Positions 1 to 8,733 of a DNA stretch of 64,000 bases are shown in pieces. Each line of letters starts with the position of its first letter. The stretch's first letter is position 1. Under the pieces are notes generated by a model. It searched no databases. It had not been told where the DNA came from and was given only the letters and a program-made list of their open reading frames with translations. Both the position numbers and the translations under genes were made by a program. Source of the DNA: Microbacterium sp. RURRCA19A (GTDB taxonomy: Bacteria; Actinomycetota; Actinomycetes; Actinomycetales; Microbacteriaceae); contig NZ_FTNQ01000004.1 in NCBI RefSeq assembly GCF_900156455.1, forward strand, positions 124,001 to 188,000. The letters are read 5' to 3'.

Positions 1-1
1 T

Positions 2-709
2 TCAACGCGTTCGGCTGGTGACGTCGGACTCGAGAACCCTGGCGCGACCGTCGATCACCTCGACGGTCTCGTCGAGCGCGTCGCTGTGGACGAGGTCGTG
101 GGTGACCAGCAGCGTCGCCGTCTGCCGCTCGCGCGTGAGCCGCGACAGGAGATCCATGATCGCCGCCCCGCGCTCCCGGTCCAGCGCGCTCGTCGGCTCG
201 TCGACGAGCAGCACGCGCGGCTCGTGCACGAGCGCGCGGGCGATCGCGACGCGCTGTCGCTGACCGCCGGAGAGCTGCGCCGGCCGACGGTCCGCCTGGG
301 CGCCGAGGCCGACGGCATCCAGCAGTTCGTCCACCCGGGAGCGCACCGCCGCCCGGCGGGACCGCGACCCACGTCCGCCGAGTTCGCCCATCACGCGCAA
401 CTGCTCGCGGGCGGTCAGGGCCGGCAACAGCTGCGGCTGCTGGAACACGATCCCGATCCGCTCGCGCCGGAGCGCGGTCGCCTCGGCGCGCGTGAGTGCC
501 GTGGCATCCGTTCCGTCGATGACCACGCGCCCCGAGTCGGGCCGGATCAGCGTCGCGGCGAGGGCGAGCAGGCTCGACTTCCCCGAGCCGGAGGGGCCCG
601 TGATGCCGGTCACGAGGCCGGGCCGCCCGTGCAGGGAGACGTGGTCGACCGCGGTGACGCGGCTGTCGCCGTCAGGATAGGTGAGGGTGACGTCGTCGAG
701 CAGGATCAT
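2..709 (-). CDS. ABC transporter ATP-binding protein (LolD/MacB type)
   Basis: This 235-residue ATPase should power the FtsX-type permease encoded just upstream in the same operon, acting on the inner face of the membrane. Walker A (GPSGSGKS) is at residues 38-45, the signature LSGGQRQR is near 150, Walker B (LLVDEPTS) is near 175, and the H-loop LVTHD follows. Length is typical of LolD/MacB-family ATPases. The ATG lies inside an ATGA overlap with the permease stop codon, so the two are translationally coupled. The pair is divergent from a sensor kinase and response regulator, which suggests envelope-stress control. The substrate cannot be read from the sequence. Confidence 0.93.
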   Translation of the reverse strand: MILLDDVTLTYPDGDSRVTAVDHVSLHGRPGLVTGITGPSGSGKSSLLALAATLIRPDSGRVVIDGTDATALTRAEATALRRERIGIVFQQPQLLPALTAREQLRVMGELGGRGSRSRRAAVRSRVDELLDAVGLGAQADRRPAQLSGGQRQRVAIARALVHEPRVLLVDEPTSALDRERGAAIMDLLSRLTRERQTATLLVTHDLVHSDALDETVEVIDGRARVLESDVTSRTR

Positions 710-1782
710 CGTGTGCTCCCGAGAGCGGTGAGAGGGTCGGACTTCGTGACGGTGCGCAGCGACACGGCCGCGCCGAGGAGGCCCAGGGCGATCATCGCGA
801 GGGCGGGAGCGAGTGTCGTGAGCGGGTTCAGGACGAAGGGGAGCGCGCCGCCGGCCAGCGCGCCGAGGGCGGCCGTGAGACCGATCCCGACGCCGACCCC
901 CACGACGAGCACGACGATCGCCTGACCCAGCGCGTCCCGCACGAGGGCGCCCGTTCCGGCTCCCAGAGCCTTCAGCACCGCGATGTCGCCCGCCCGCTGC
1001 ATCGTCCAGACCGTGAAGAAGGCGCCGACGACCAGCGCGGAGACCCCGAAGAGCATCGCGATCATCAGGGCCAGCGACCCGATCTCGGAGCGGAACGTCG
1101 GCAGCGCCGTCAGGCTCGCGAGCGGGATCGTCGCCGTCGTGCGCGTCTCCGCGGCGACCGCCGACCAGTCGGGGGTGCCGGTCACGGCGAGCACGGTGGG
1201 GTCCCCCGACCCGCCGAGCTTGGCATCCAGTGCCGTCCATGCGGATGCCGTGAGCACCACCACCGGCGTGTGGCTGTACCAGGAGTCTGCGCCGACGGAG
1301 GCCACGCGGTACATCGACCCGGCCACCGTGATCTCATCGCCGGTCGTGGCTCCGAGGGCGCTCGCCGCGCCCGCCGACAGCCCGATGCCGCTGTCGTCCG
1401 GCGGTGCGAGGTCGGTGAGGGCGGTCGACCCGGCGCCGGCGTCGAGCCCGAGCACCGCGACGCCGTCGCTGCCGCTCGGTCCCTCGGCGCGTCCCTGCAC
1501 GATGCCGATCGGTGTGACGTGATCCACCCCGGATGCCGTGCGCCACGCGGCGATCGTGACGTCGTCGAAGGCGGAGTCCGCGAACGTGGGCGCCGCGGTC
1601 CCGTCGGCGTGCAGGACGAGCCGGTCGCCGGGGAGCTGCAGGACCGCGGACACGTTCTGCGCCGCCAGACCTCCGGTGAGGCCCGAGAGGAACCCGACCA
1701 GCAGGGTGATGAGCGCCACGACCGCCCCGATGAGGGCGAATCGCCCGCGGGCGAACCGCAGATCCCGCCATGCGACGTACAC
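706..1782 (-). CDS. FtsX-like ABC transporter permease
   Basis: A 358-residue FtsX/MacB-like permease. One hydrophobic segment at residues 12-35 is followed by an extracellular domain of about 200 residues and then three C-terminal membrane segments, which is the classic one-plus-three FtsX layout. I chose the GTG start at 1782 because AAGGAGG sits four bases upstream and the protein then begins with the usual short basic helix (VAWRDLRFARGR). The stop codon overlaps the start of the ATPase. Such pairs export or extract lipids, peptides or lipoproteins, or act by mechanotransmission. Which of these applies here is unknown. Confidence 0.9.
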   Translation of the reverse strand: MYVAWRDLRFARGRFALIGAVVALITLLVGFLSGLTGGLAAQNVSAVLQLPGDRLVLHADGTAAPTFADSAFDDVTIAAWRTASGVDHVTPIGIVQGRAEGPSGSDGVAVLGLDAGAGSTALTDLAPPDDSGIGLSAGAASALGATTGDEITVAGSMYRVASVGADSWYSHTPVVVLTASAWTALDAKLGGSGDPTVLAVTGTPDWSAVAAETRTTATIPLASLTALPTFRSEIGSLALMIAMLFGVSALVVGAFFTVWTMQRAGDIAVLKALGAGTGALVRDALGQAIVVLVVGVGVGIGLTAALGALAGGALPFVLNPLTTLAPALAMIALGLLGAAVSLRTVTKSDPLTALGSTR

Positions 1783-1926
1783 GTCGCCTCCTTCCGTCCG
1801 GCGGATCTCGCCGGTGTCTCCACCCTCCTCGGAACGCGTCGGCCGGTCATCGGCGGCGAGGGCGAACTCCCTCTCCACCTTTCGGATGATCCGCGGGGGG
1901 CACGGCGTCCGTACGCTGGAACGGAC

Positions 1927-3090
1927 ATGCCGCACCGCACCTTGGCCCCCGTGTTCACCGGGCTGCGCGCGGGAGTCCACGCGCTCTTCGCCGGGCTCCT
2001 CGCGCTCGTCGTCGTCCGCGTCGTCTGGACGGGGGGCTCGCCGTGGGCCCTCGCGCTCGTCGCGCTGCTGGCCGCGGTGTACCTCGCGGGGCTGTGGCTG
2101 GCGCGCCGCGGGCGGTCGGCCGGCGGCATCGCCTGGGTGTGCGCGTTGACGCTCGTGTGGGCGCCGTTGATGTGGCTCGTGCCCGAGGCCGCGTACCTCG
2201 TCTTCCCGTTGTTCTTCCTCTATCTGCATCTGCTCCCGCGGTGGGTCGGGCCTGCGGCGGTGATCGCTGCGACCGGGCTGGCGATCGCGGCGTTCGCGGT
2301 CCACGGCGGCCTGACGGTCGGCGGTGTGGTCGGCCCGGTCGTCGGAGCCGGAGTGGCCCTGCTCATCGGTCTGGGGTACGGCGCGCTCCAGCGCCGCAGC
2401 GTCGAGAGGGAGGCGCTCGTGGCCGAACTCCTCGCGACGCGCGACCGCCTCGCCGCGACCGAGCGCGAACAGGGAGTCCTGGCCGAGCGGGCACGCCTCG
2501 CGCGCGAGATCCACGACACCGTGGCCCAGGGGCTGTCGAGCATCCAGATGCTCCTGCACGCAGCGGAACGGGCGGATGCCACGGGCCCCGGCATCGCGCA
2601 CATCCGGCTGGCGCGACAGACCGCCGCCGACGGCCTCGCCGAGACGCGCCGGTTCATCCGCGAGCTCGCGCCGCCGACGCTGGATCGGGGACTGGGCCCC
2701 GCTCTGCAGCGGTGGGCCGAGGGGTGGGCGCAGCGCGAGGGCGTCGACGTCGAGATCTCGACCCCGGGCGATGTGTCGCTGCCCATGGACGCGCAGGCGG
2801 CGCTGCTGCGCATCGCGCAGGGCGCCCTGGCCAACGTCTCTCAGCACGCCGACGCGACGCGCGTCCGCGTCGACCTCGCGCAAGACGGCGGCGACGTCCG
2901 GCTGACGATCGCCGACGACGGCCGCGGGTTCGACCCGGCGCGCGCCGAGGAGACGGCCTCCGGGACGGACTCGTTCGGGTTGCGCGCGATGCGCGAGCGC
3001 GTCGAACAGCTCGAGGGGGATCTGTCGGTCGTCAGCGCCGCGGGTGCCGGCACGGTGGTCGCGGTCACCCTGCGGGGGACCGCCTCATGA
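1927..3090 (+). CDS. Sensor histidine kinase, NarL/DesK (HisKA_3) family
   Basis: A 387-residue membrane sensor kinase. The N-terminal half has about five hydrophobic helices (residues 10-150), followed by a coiled segment rich in E, A and R. The dimerisation and phosphoacceptor box ARLAREIHDTVAQGLSS carries the phosphorylated His196. The HATPase_c domain shows an N-box (ALANVSQHA), DDGRGFD and a GFGLRAM-like G2 box. The stop overlaps the response regulator start (ATGA). The ATG at 1927 has no Shine-Dalgarno sequence, and TACGCT lies nine bases upstream. The signal sensed is unknown; the divergent ABC transporter is a plausible target. Confidence 0.92.
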   Translation: MPHRTLAPVFTGLRAGVHALFAGLLALVVVRVVWTGGSPWALALVALLAAVYLAGLWLARRGRSAGGIAWVCALTLVWAPLMWLVPEAAYLVFPLFFLYLHLLPRWVGPAAVIAATGLAIAAFAVHGGLTVGGVVGPVVGAGVALLIGLGYGALQRRSVEREALVAELLATRDRLAATEREQGVLAERARLAREIHDTVAQGLSSIQMLLHAAERADATGPGIAHIRLARQTAADGLAETRRFIRELAPPTLDRGLGPALQRWAEGWAQREGVDVEISTPGDVSLPMDAQAALLRIAQGALANVSQHADATRVRVDLAQDGGDVRLTIADDGRGFDPARAEETASGTDSFGLRAMRERVEQLEGDLSVVSAAGAGTVVAVTLRGTAS

Positions 3091-3707
3091 TCCGGGTCGT
3101 GATCGCCGACGATCATCCGGTGGTCCGCGCCGGGGTCCGGGCGCTGCTCGAGGCCGAGGCGGACATCGAGGTCGTCGGGGAGGCATCCACTCCCGACGCG
3201 GCGGTCGCCCTGGCCGCCGACCTCTCGCCGGAGCTGGTGCTCATGGACCTGCAGTTCGGTGAACGGGCCGCCGGGGCCGAGGCCACGCGCCGCGTCCGCG
3301 CCCTGGCGGCGCCGCCCTACGTCCTCGTGCTCACCAACTACGACACCGACGGCGACATCCTCGGCGCCGTCGAGGCCGGAGCCAGCGGGTACCTCCTGAA
3401 AGACGCGCCGCCGCACGAGCTGCTCGCGGGCGTCCGCGCCGCCGCCGCCGGGCAGAGCGCCCTGGCCCCCGCGATCGCCGGACGCCTGCTGGCACGACTG
3501 CGCGAGCCCCGGGTGAGCCTGTCGGCACGGGAGATCGAGGTGCTGCGGCTCGTCGCCCGCGGAGCGTCCAACGCCGACGTCGCGGCGCGCCTCCACATCA
3601 CCGACGCGACGGTGAAGTCGCATCTGGCCCACGTGTTCTCCAAGCTCGGGGTGTCCTCGCGCACCGCGGCGGTGTCGGCCGCCCGCGCCCTGGGGATCGT
3701 GCGCTGA
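3087..3707 (+). CDS. Response regulator transcription factor, NarL/LuxR family
   Basis: A 206-residue two-domain regulator. The receiver domain (1-120) has the acidic pair DD at 8-9, phosphoacceptor Asp54 (LVLMDLQFG), a T/S near 84 and K near 106 (YLLKDA). The C-terminal LuxR helix-turn-helix (about 142-200) reads LSAREIEVLRLVARGASNADVA and then TVKSHLAHVFSKLGV. It is coupled by ATGA to the upstream kinase and is certainly its partner. The usual mechanism is dimerisation on phosphorylation and binding near target promoters. The shared intergenic region with the ABC operon is the first place to look for targets. Confidence 0.95.
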   Translation: MIRVVIADDHPVVRAGVRALLEAEADIEVVGEASTPDAAVALAADLSPELVLMDLQFGERAAGAEATRRVRALAAPPYVLVLTNYDTDGDILGAVEAGASGYLLKDAPPHELLAGVRAAAAGQSALAPAIAGRLLARLREPRVSLSAREIEVLRLVARGASNADVAARLHITDATVKSHLAHVFSKLGVSSRTAAVSAARALGIVR

Positions 3708-3729
3708 CCCCGCCGGGTACCCTGGCGTC

Positions 3730-4233
3730 ATGGTCCCGGTTCGCGTGCTCGGCGTGGCCCTGGATTCCGCCCAGCAGCACGTCATACTCCTCGCGCCGCT
3801 CCCCGGTGCCGGAACCGAGGAGGGGATCGTCCTGCCGGTGTGGATCGGGCCGCAGGAGGCGATGTCGATCCTCGTCGCGACGGAGGGGGCCGTGACGCCC
3901 CGCCCGCTCTCGCACGATCTGATGGTCGTGATGCTGCGGGGGCTGTCGGCATCCGTCGATCGGATCGCGGTGACGCGCCTGTTCGAGGGCACGTTCTACG
4001 CCGAGATCCACCTCCGGACGCCGCGGGGCCCGCTCGTCATCGACGCGAGACCGTCGGATGCCATCGCCCTCGCCGCCCGCACCGACGCGCCCATCGCGGT
4101 CGCCGAGGCGGTTCTCGCCGAGGCGGGCGTGCCCGAGGGGGCGGTCGAGTTCGACGCGCGCGGCGACGACGACCGCGTCGAGGAGTTCCGGAAGTTCCTC
4201 GACGACGTCGACCCCGACGACTTCCAGGGCTGA
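3730..4233 (+). CDS. DUF151 bifunctional nuclease family protein
   Basis: A 167-residue member of the DUF151 (BFN domain) family. Conserved features are VLPVWIGPQEAMSI at about 36-49, the central GTFYAEIHL strand, and the family hallmark DARPSDAIALAAR at about 105-117, followed by an acidic tail. Plant members have reported DNase/RNase activity, but the function of bacterial members is poorly established. It is usually a single gene near core metabolism, as here. No Shine-Dalgarno is seen; TACCCT at 3718-3723 lies exactly six bases before the ATG, so the mRNA is probably leaderless. Confidence 0.88.
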   Translation: MVPVRVLGVALDSAQQHVILLAPLPGAGTEEGIVLPVWIGPQEAMSILVATEGAVTPRPLSHDLMVVMLRGLSASVDRIAVTRLFEGTFYAEIHLRTPRGPLVIDARPSDAIALAARTDAPIAVAEAVLAEAGVPEGAVEFDARGDDDRVEEFRKFLDDVDPDDFQG

Positions 4234-4310
4234 GCCGGCCACGTCGGTCGCGCACGCTCCTAGACTCGAAGTGCCGCCCGTCGCGGCGGATTCAGACGAA
4301 TGGGGTACGG

Positions 4311-5372
4311 ATGCAACTCGCCATGGTCGGACTCGGACGGATGGGCGCCAACATCGTCCGCAGACTCATGAAGGACGGCCACGACTGCGTGGTCTACGAC
4401 GTGAACCAGGATGCCGTGGCGGCGCTGGCCGCGGAGGGCGCGACCGGGGCGACGAGCATCGCCGACCTCGCCTCGAAGCTGCAGAAGCCCCGCGCCGTGT
4501 GGCTGATGATCCCCGCCGGCCTCACCGGCTCCGTCGTGGACCAGGTCGCCGAGGTGCTCGAAGCGGGCGACATCATCATCGACGGCGGCAACTCGAACTA
4601 CCGCGACGACGTCCGCCGGGCCGCGAAGCTCCAGGACACCGGCATCCACTACGTCGACATCGGCACGTCGGGTGGCGTCTTCGGCCTCGAGCGCGGCTAC
4701 TGCCTCATGGTCGGCGGACACGACGAGGCCGTCGCCCACCTCGAGCCCGTTCTGCGCACGATCGCCCCCGGACCCGGTGACATCGAGCGCACGCCCGGCC
4801 GCACGGGGGACTACACCCCCGAGGAGCGCGGCTATCTGCACTGCGGCCCGTCGGGTGCCGGGCACTTCGTGAAGATGGTCCACAACGGCATCGAGTACGG
4901 CATCATGGCCGCGCTCGCCGAGGGACTCAACGTCCTCAACAACGCCGACGCGGGGCTCAAACAGGGCGAGCACTCCGCCGAGGTCGCCCCGCTGGAAGAG
5001 CCGGAGTTCTACCAGTTCGACATCGACACGGCCAAGGTGTCCGAGCTGTGGCGCCGCGGATCGGTGATCTCGTCGTGGCTGCTCGACCTCACGGCCGCGG
5101 CGCTCGCGCAGAACCCGACGCTGGACGGTCTCGCCGGCCGCGTCTCCGACTCGGGTGAGGGACGCTGGACCGTCAAGGCCGCCGTCGACACCGGCGTGCC
5201 GGTGCCCGTGCTCGCCTCCTCGCTGTTCGAGCGCTTCGCCTCGCGCGGTGAGGACCACTTCGCGAACCAGGTGCTCTCCGCGATGCGCCTGCAGTTCGGC
5301 GGGCACCAGGAACTCCCCGCGGGCGACGTGCTCGAAGCGGGCGGGAAGAAGGCCGACAGCAGCGCGAGCTGA
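4311..5372 (+). CDS. gnd: 6-phosphogluconate dehydrogenase, decarboxylating, short form
   Basis: A 353-residue enzyme of the short (YqeC/GntZ-like) class. It oxidises and decarboxylates 6-phosphogluconate to ribulose 5-phosphate in the oxidative pentose phosphate pathway. The N-terminal Rossmann fold has VGLGRMGANIVRRL (about 6-19). Substrate and catalytic motifs are IDGGNSNYRDD, DIGTSGGVFGLERGYCLMVGG and GPSGAGHFVKMVHNGIEYG, whose Lys is the presumed catalytic residue. Members of this length are generally NAD-preferring. The ATG at 4311 begins directly with the MQLAMVGLG strand. A TAGACT hexamer occurs at 4261-4266, about 45 bases upstream. Confidence 0.94.
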   Translation: MQLAMVGLGRMGANIVRRLMKDGHDCVVYDVNQDAVAALAAEGATGATSIADLASKLQKPRAVWLMIPAGLTGSVVDQVAEVLEAGDIIIDGGNSNYRDDVRRAAKLQDTGIHYVDIGTSGGVFGLERGYCLMVGGHDEAVAHLEPVLRTIAPGPGDIERTPGRTGDYTPEERGYLHCGPSGAGHFVKMVHNGIEYGIMAALAEGLNVLNNADAGLKQGEHSAEVAPLEEPEFYQFDIDTAKVSELWRRGSVISSWLLDLTAAALAQNPTLDGLAGRVSDSGEGRWTVKAAVDTGVPVPVLASSLFERFASRGEDHFANQVLSAMRLQFGGHQELPAGDVLEAGGKKADSSAS

Positions 5373-5415
5373 CGCGTGCGCCGGTCGGGGGTCCGCGGTC
5401 GGGGAGACTAGAGGG

Positions 5416-5979
5416 ATGAGTTCTCCCGCGCCCGCGTCCTCCGATCGGTATGTCGTCGCCACCGACGGCGCGTGCAAGGGCAATCCCGGTCCCGCCGGGT
5501 GGGCCTGGGTCGGTGAGGACGGGCACTGGGCGGCCGGGTCCATCCCCGAGGGCACCAACAACATCGGCGAACTGCTGGGGCTGCTGCACGCGATCACGGA
5601 TCACGCTGACGTCCGCGAACTCGTCGTGCAGGCCGACTCGAAGTACGCGATCGACACGTACTCGTCGTGGATGGACGGGCACCGCCGCCGCGGCTGGGTG
5701 ACCTCGGCCAAGAAGCCGGTCGCCAACCGCGGCATCCTCGAGGCGCTCATCGCCGCCCGTGACGCGCGGCGCGCCGCCGGGCTTCCCGACGTCGTGCTCG
5801 AGCACGTCCGCGGACACAGTGGCCACGTGCTGAACTCGTGGGCCGACGAGCGCGCCGTGCGGGCGTCGCAGCACGCGGCGAAGGGCGAGGAGCTCATCTG
5901 GACGTCGCTGCGCGGCCTGGACCGCCTCGAGGTGGCGTCGGCCCCGCCGCGCTCGGCCGCGGACCGCAACGGGCGCTGA
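5416..5979 (+). CDS. rnhA: Ribonuclease HI
   Basis: A 187-residue RNase H type 1 that cleaves the RNA strand of RNA-DNA hybrids with two metal ions. The DEDD set is visible: Asp17 in TDGACKGNPGP, Glu52 in NIGELLGLLHA, Asp74 in QADSKYAI, and Asp144 in NSWADERA. His134 and His137 in RGHSGH form the usual His loop. The handle region RRGWVTSAKKPV is present. A C-terminal extension of about 35 residues has no recognisable domain. A GAGACT hexamer lies six bases before the ATG, so initiation may be leaderless, though GAGGG is also near. Confidence 0.94.
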   Translation: MSSPAPASSDRYVVATDGACKGNPGPAGWAWVGEDGHWAAGSIPEGTNNIGELLGLLHAITDHADVRELVVQADSKYAIDTYSSWMDGHRRRGWVTSAKKPVANRGILEALIAARDARRAAGLPDVVLEHVRGHSGHVLNSWADERAVRASQHAAKGEELIWTSLRGLDRLEVASAPPRSAADRNGR

Positions 5980-6018
5980 CCCCGACGGGCGCTGACCCGT
6001 TCCGAGGGAGGGCGCCGA

Positions 6019-7332
6019 TCAGAACGGCGGGGGATCTGGTTCGGGGACGAAGGCGACGTATCTCTCCGGGCGGTCGCTGACGGTGCGCCCGAGCGGACTC
6101 GTCCATTCGATGCTCCCGTCGGGACCCTGTCGGGCGGTCCACGCGGTCTCGGTCTTCAGCGTGTGATGGCGGGTGCACAGGCAGGCGAGGTTGGTGCGGG
6201 CGGTCGGCCCGCCCCGGGCATGGTCCTCGCTGTGGTCGATCTCGCACGCGCGCGCCGGCCGCCGGCATCCGGGAAACCGGCAGTGCACGTCGCGCGCCCG
6301 AACGAAGCGCTGGATCGCGGGGGAGGGGCGGTAGCGGTCGACCGCGAGCACGGCGCCCGTGACGGGGTGGGTGATGACCCGGTCCCACGCGGGCGGAGCC
6401 CCCGCGAGAAGGCGGCGTGCGGTGTCGGCGTCGATCGGGCTCTGCCCGTCGATCGAGGCCCCGCGGTCGCTCGCCCCGGCGGCGGTGAGGGCCGGGACGA
6501 CGACCGAGACGTGCGCCCGGATCGCGCCGAGGCCGCCCGCGAGAGTCTCGGCGGTGGGGTCGATCGCGGGCTGCCCGGTGAGGACGAGGTCGCACAGCAG
6601 GTCGGCGCGGATCTGGTCGGTCGTGCGACGGTCGTCCACGTCATCTGGCCCGTCGCCCGCGCTCTCCAGCTGAGGAACGGAGCGGATCGCCCGCGCCTGC
6701 CGCGTGAGGCGGTCGTACATCGCGCGGACCTTCGCCGCCCCGTCGAGCACGCCGAGCCGGGCCATGCCGTCGACGTCGTCGTCGATCCAGACGCGGCGCT
6801 GCTGCTCGGCGTGCGCGAACCGCTCGCTGATCGACACCGGATGGAGCTCCTCGGCCACGGCGCGGGCGAAGGCCCGGGTGCCCGCCACCGTGTCGGTCGC
6901 TGCCCGCTCGATCACGCGGGACTCGAACGCCTCCCGCGCGACCGGGTCGTCGAGCTCGACGCCCACGTCGCGGATGACGGCGGCATGCCGCGCGCTGATC
7001 CGTGCCTCGGTCAGCGCCTGCAGCGTCGCGGGGAAGTCGTCGACCAGCTGCAGGGCCTCGCCGAGACGGCGTTGGACGGTGCGGTCGTTCCAGCGGAGGG
7101 CCACGCCGATCTCGGCCGCGATCGACCGCAGTGCCATCTCGCGTTCCTGCACCGCGCGCGGGCGGTGCTTCGATCGCTCGAGCGCGACCCGCATCGCCGC
7201 GGCGAACTGCACGGTGCGGGCGGCCTCGAGCTCGGCCAGCGCCCGTTCGCTCTCGACGAGCGCGGCGACGGCGTCGGTGAGGACGGCATCCTCCCGATCG
7301 TCGAAGACGGGCGGTCGATCTGGCATGCACAC
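6019..7332 (-). CDS. DUF222 (13E12-repeat family) HNH endonuclease
   Basis: A 437-residue protein with the helical DUF222 domain over residues 20-300 and a C-terminal HNH endonuclease motif at about 345-390. That motif includes CRFPGCRRPARACEIDH, then DHARGGPT, NLACLCTRHHTLK, giving metal and zinc ligands. The family is abundant and multicopy in Actinobacteria (first seen as the 13E12 repeats of Mycobacterium) and is thought to be related to mobile elements, with no proven function. The ATG at 7332 has GGAGG 11 bases upstream. An alternative start two codons downstream would be poorly placed. It is divergent from the next gene. Confidence 0.9.
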   Translation of the reverse strand: MCMPDRPPVFDDREDAVLTDAVAALVESERALAELEAARTVQFAAAMRVALERSKHRPRAVQEREMALRSIAAEIGVALRWNDRTVQRRLGEALQLVDDFPATLQALTEARISARHAAVIRDVGVELDDPVAREAFESRVIERAATDTVAGTRAFARAVAEELHPVSISERFAHAEQQRRVWIDDDVDGMARLGVLDGAAKVRAMYDRLTRQARAIRSVPQLESAGDGPDDVDDRRTTDQIRADLLCDLVLTGQPAIDPTAETLAGGLGAIRAHVSVVVPALTAAGASDRGASIDGQSPIDADTARRLLAGAPPAWDRVITHPVTGAVLAVDRYRPSPAIQRFVRARDVHCRFPGCRRPARACEIDHSEDHARGGPTARTNLACLCTRHHTLKTETAWTARQGPDGSIEWTSPLGRTVSDRPERYVAFVPEPDPPPF

Positions 7333-7416
7333 ATGCTGCCACGAACCTCCGACATCGCGCGGCGACTATCCACAGGCGATCGCCTACCGTGGAGGCATCC
7401 CCCACGGAAGGCCCCC

Positions 7417-7941
7417 ATGAGTGAGACCCGACCGGAATTCGCCCTCGTCGCGGCGGTCGCCCGCGCGCACGAGCGGGGGTTCGACGGCATCCGGATCGTC
7501 GCGAACTTCTACGCCACCGGGCACTGGCGGTGTCGCGTCACCGTGCCGGAACCCGGTCAGGACGACGAACAGAACGTCCTCGTCGCCTACTCCAGCGCCG
7601 GCGGGTGGGACCTGTTCGGCGACGGCCGCACCGACGAGACCGTGGATGCCATCGCCGATCGCCTCATCGATCTCGCGCGACCGTTCCCCTCGGCATCCGT
7701 CCCCGACCCCGCGTACGCGGACTGGCTGCGGGAGCTGCGCCGTCGCACGGGCGGGGGAGCGTTCGTCATGTTCGAAGACGCGTACACGCGGGAGCACATG
7801 TGGCGGCAGCGCGGTCTCGTGAAGCTGATCTACGCGGATGCGGATGCGGCGCGTCACGACAGGGAACGCCCGGGGGTGGGCGCCGTCGACGAGAACGGCT
7901 GGACGCTCGACGGCACCATGCCCGTGCCGCCGCCGCGCTGA
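7417..7941 (+). CDS. Hypothetical protein, 174 aa
   Basis: A 174-residue soluble acidic protein that I do not recognise. It has an N-terminal helix with AHERGFDGIRIVANFYATGHWRCRVTV, a beta-rich middle, and a conserved-looking centre (AYSSAGGWDLFGDGRTDETVDAIADRLI). The C-terminal part has GGAFVMFEDAYTREHMWRQRGLVKLIY. There is no signal peptide or membrane segment. GGAAGG six bases before the ATG supports the start. It stands alone between the divergent DUF222-HNH gene and a convergent ABC operon, with a strong hairpin just after its stop. The W/F/G pattern would suit a single-domain partner or immunity-like fold, but that is a guess. Confidence 0.75.
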   Translation: MSETRPEFALVAAVARAHERGFDGIRIVANFYATGHWRCRVTVPEPGQDDEQNVLVAYSSAGGWDLFGDGRTDETVDAIADRLIDLARPFPSASVPDPAYADWLRELRRRTGGGAFVMFEDAYTREHMWRQRGLVKLIYADADAARHDRERPGVGAVDENGWTLDGTMPVPPPR

Positions 7942-7952
7942 GCGCCGTTACG

Positions 7953-7998
7953 CGCGTTCCCCCGGCCGCGGCCGAGACCGCGCGGGCGGGGGAACGCG
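7953..7998. terminator. Bidirectional terminator-like inverted repeat
   Basis: Perfect 11-bp arms (CGCGTTCCCCC at 7953-7963 and its complement at 7988-7998) around a 24-base loop lie between two convergent genes. There is no U-tract, as is common in high-GC actinobacteria. Confidence 0.6.
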
Positions 7999-8004
7999 AC
8001 ACGT

Positions 8005-8733
8005 TCAGCGCACCGACGCGCGGCGGAGGAACAGGTACTGCGCGAGGACGGCGAGCACGATCACGACGCCCGCCGCCAGGGCGATCCACCACGGCTGGAA
8101 GAGGGCGGCGAGGGGGATCAGGAAGATCGCGACGATGCCGAGGGAGATCACGCTGACCGCGGCGAGGGTCATCGGCCCGAGTGCCCCGAACCGCACCCAC
8201 GACGCGGCGAAGGCGCCACCGACGGACAGGACGAACAGTGTCCCGAGGAAAGCGGTCACGGCGAGCTGGAGCGGGTTCCCGGCTCCCAGGATCCAGACGT
8301 CGGTCATGTAGATGTCGAAGAACCAGTGCCCCGTCGCCAGCTCGATCGCGAGCAGCACCAGCAGCATCGCGGTGACGTACAGCGACAGCACGACGTGGGT
8401 CAGCACCGTTCCCGCGACGAACGCGCGACGCGTGCTCCCCAGCGACAGCGCGAGGGGGAACGTGAGTGACACGGTCTGCACGCCCAACCAGCCGAAGAAA
8501 CCGGGGAGGGCCCAGAAGATCGCGGCGTTGCTCCGGCTGTTCTGCACCCACTCGTCGCTGCCGGGCACGGATCCGACGCGCCAGAAGATGATCGCGATGA
8601 TCACCGTCAGCGCGAACACGACGAGCATGATGCCGGGCGGCGTGCGCAGCAGCAGTGCGCGCTGCGAGAAGTGCAGACGGAGGACGTCGGTCGGTGCGGC
8701 GCCCCGTCGGGGAGCAGTGGTGAGGGCGGTCAT
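8005..8733 (-). CDS. ABC transporter permease (ABC-2-like)
   Basis: A 242-residue integral membrane protein with about six hydrophobic segments: residues 36-52, 73-95, 105-130, 150-175, 180-205 and 212-235. It sits as the last gene of a three-gene operon (regulator, ATPase, permease) and overlaps the ATPase stop by ATGA. This order is that of YtrA-type regulator operons encoding small exporters linked to antibiotic or envelope stress. The sequence WALPGFFGWLGVQTVSLTFPLALSLGSTRR resembles the membrane subunits that partner such ATPases. The substrate is unknown. Confidence 0.85.
   Translation of the reverse strand: MTALTTAPRRGAAPTDVLRLHFSQRALLLRTPPGIMLVVFALTVIIAIIFWRVGSVPGSDEWVQNSRSNAAIFWALPGFFGWLGVQTVSLTFPLALSLGSTRRAFVAGTVLTHVVLSLYVTAMLLVLLAIELATGHWFFDIYMTDVWILGAGNPLQLAVTAFLGTLFVLSVGGAFAASWVRFGALGPMTLAAVSVISLGIVAIFLIPLAALFQPWWIALAAGVVIVLAVLAQYLFLRRASVR

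Noticed and set aside
6019-7332. DUF222-HNH gene as part of an active intron or intein
   Set aside because: No intron structure or split host gene; single free-standing copy in the window.
7367-7374. TATCCACA, a DnaA-box-like octamer next to a GGCGATCGCC palindrome
   Set aside because: A single box with no AT-rich unwinding region, no dnaA/dnaN and no box cluster; not an origin.
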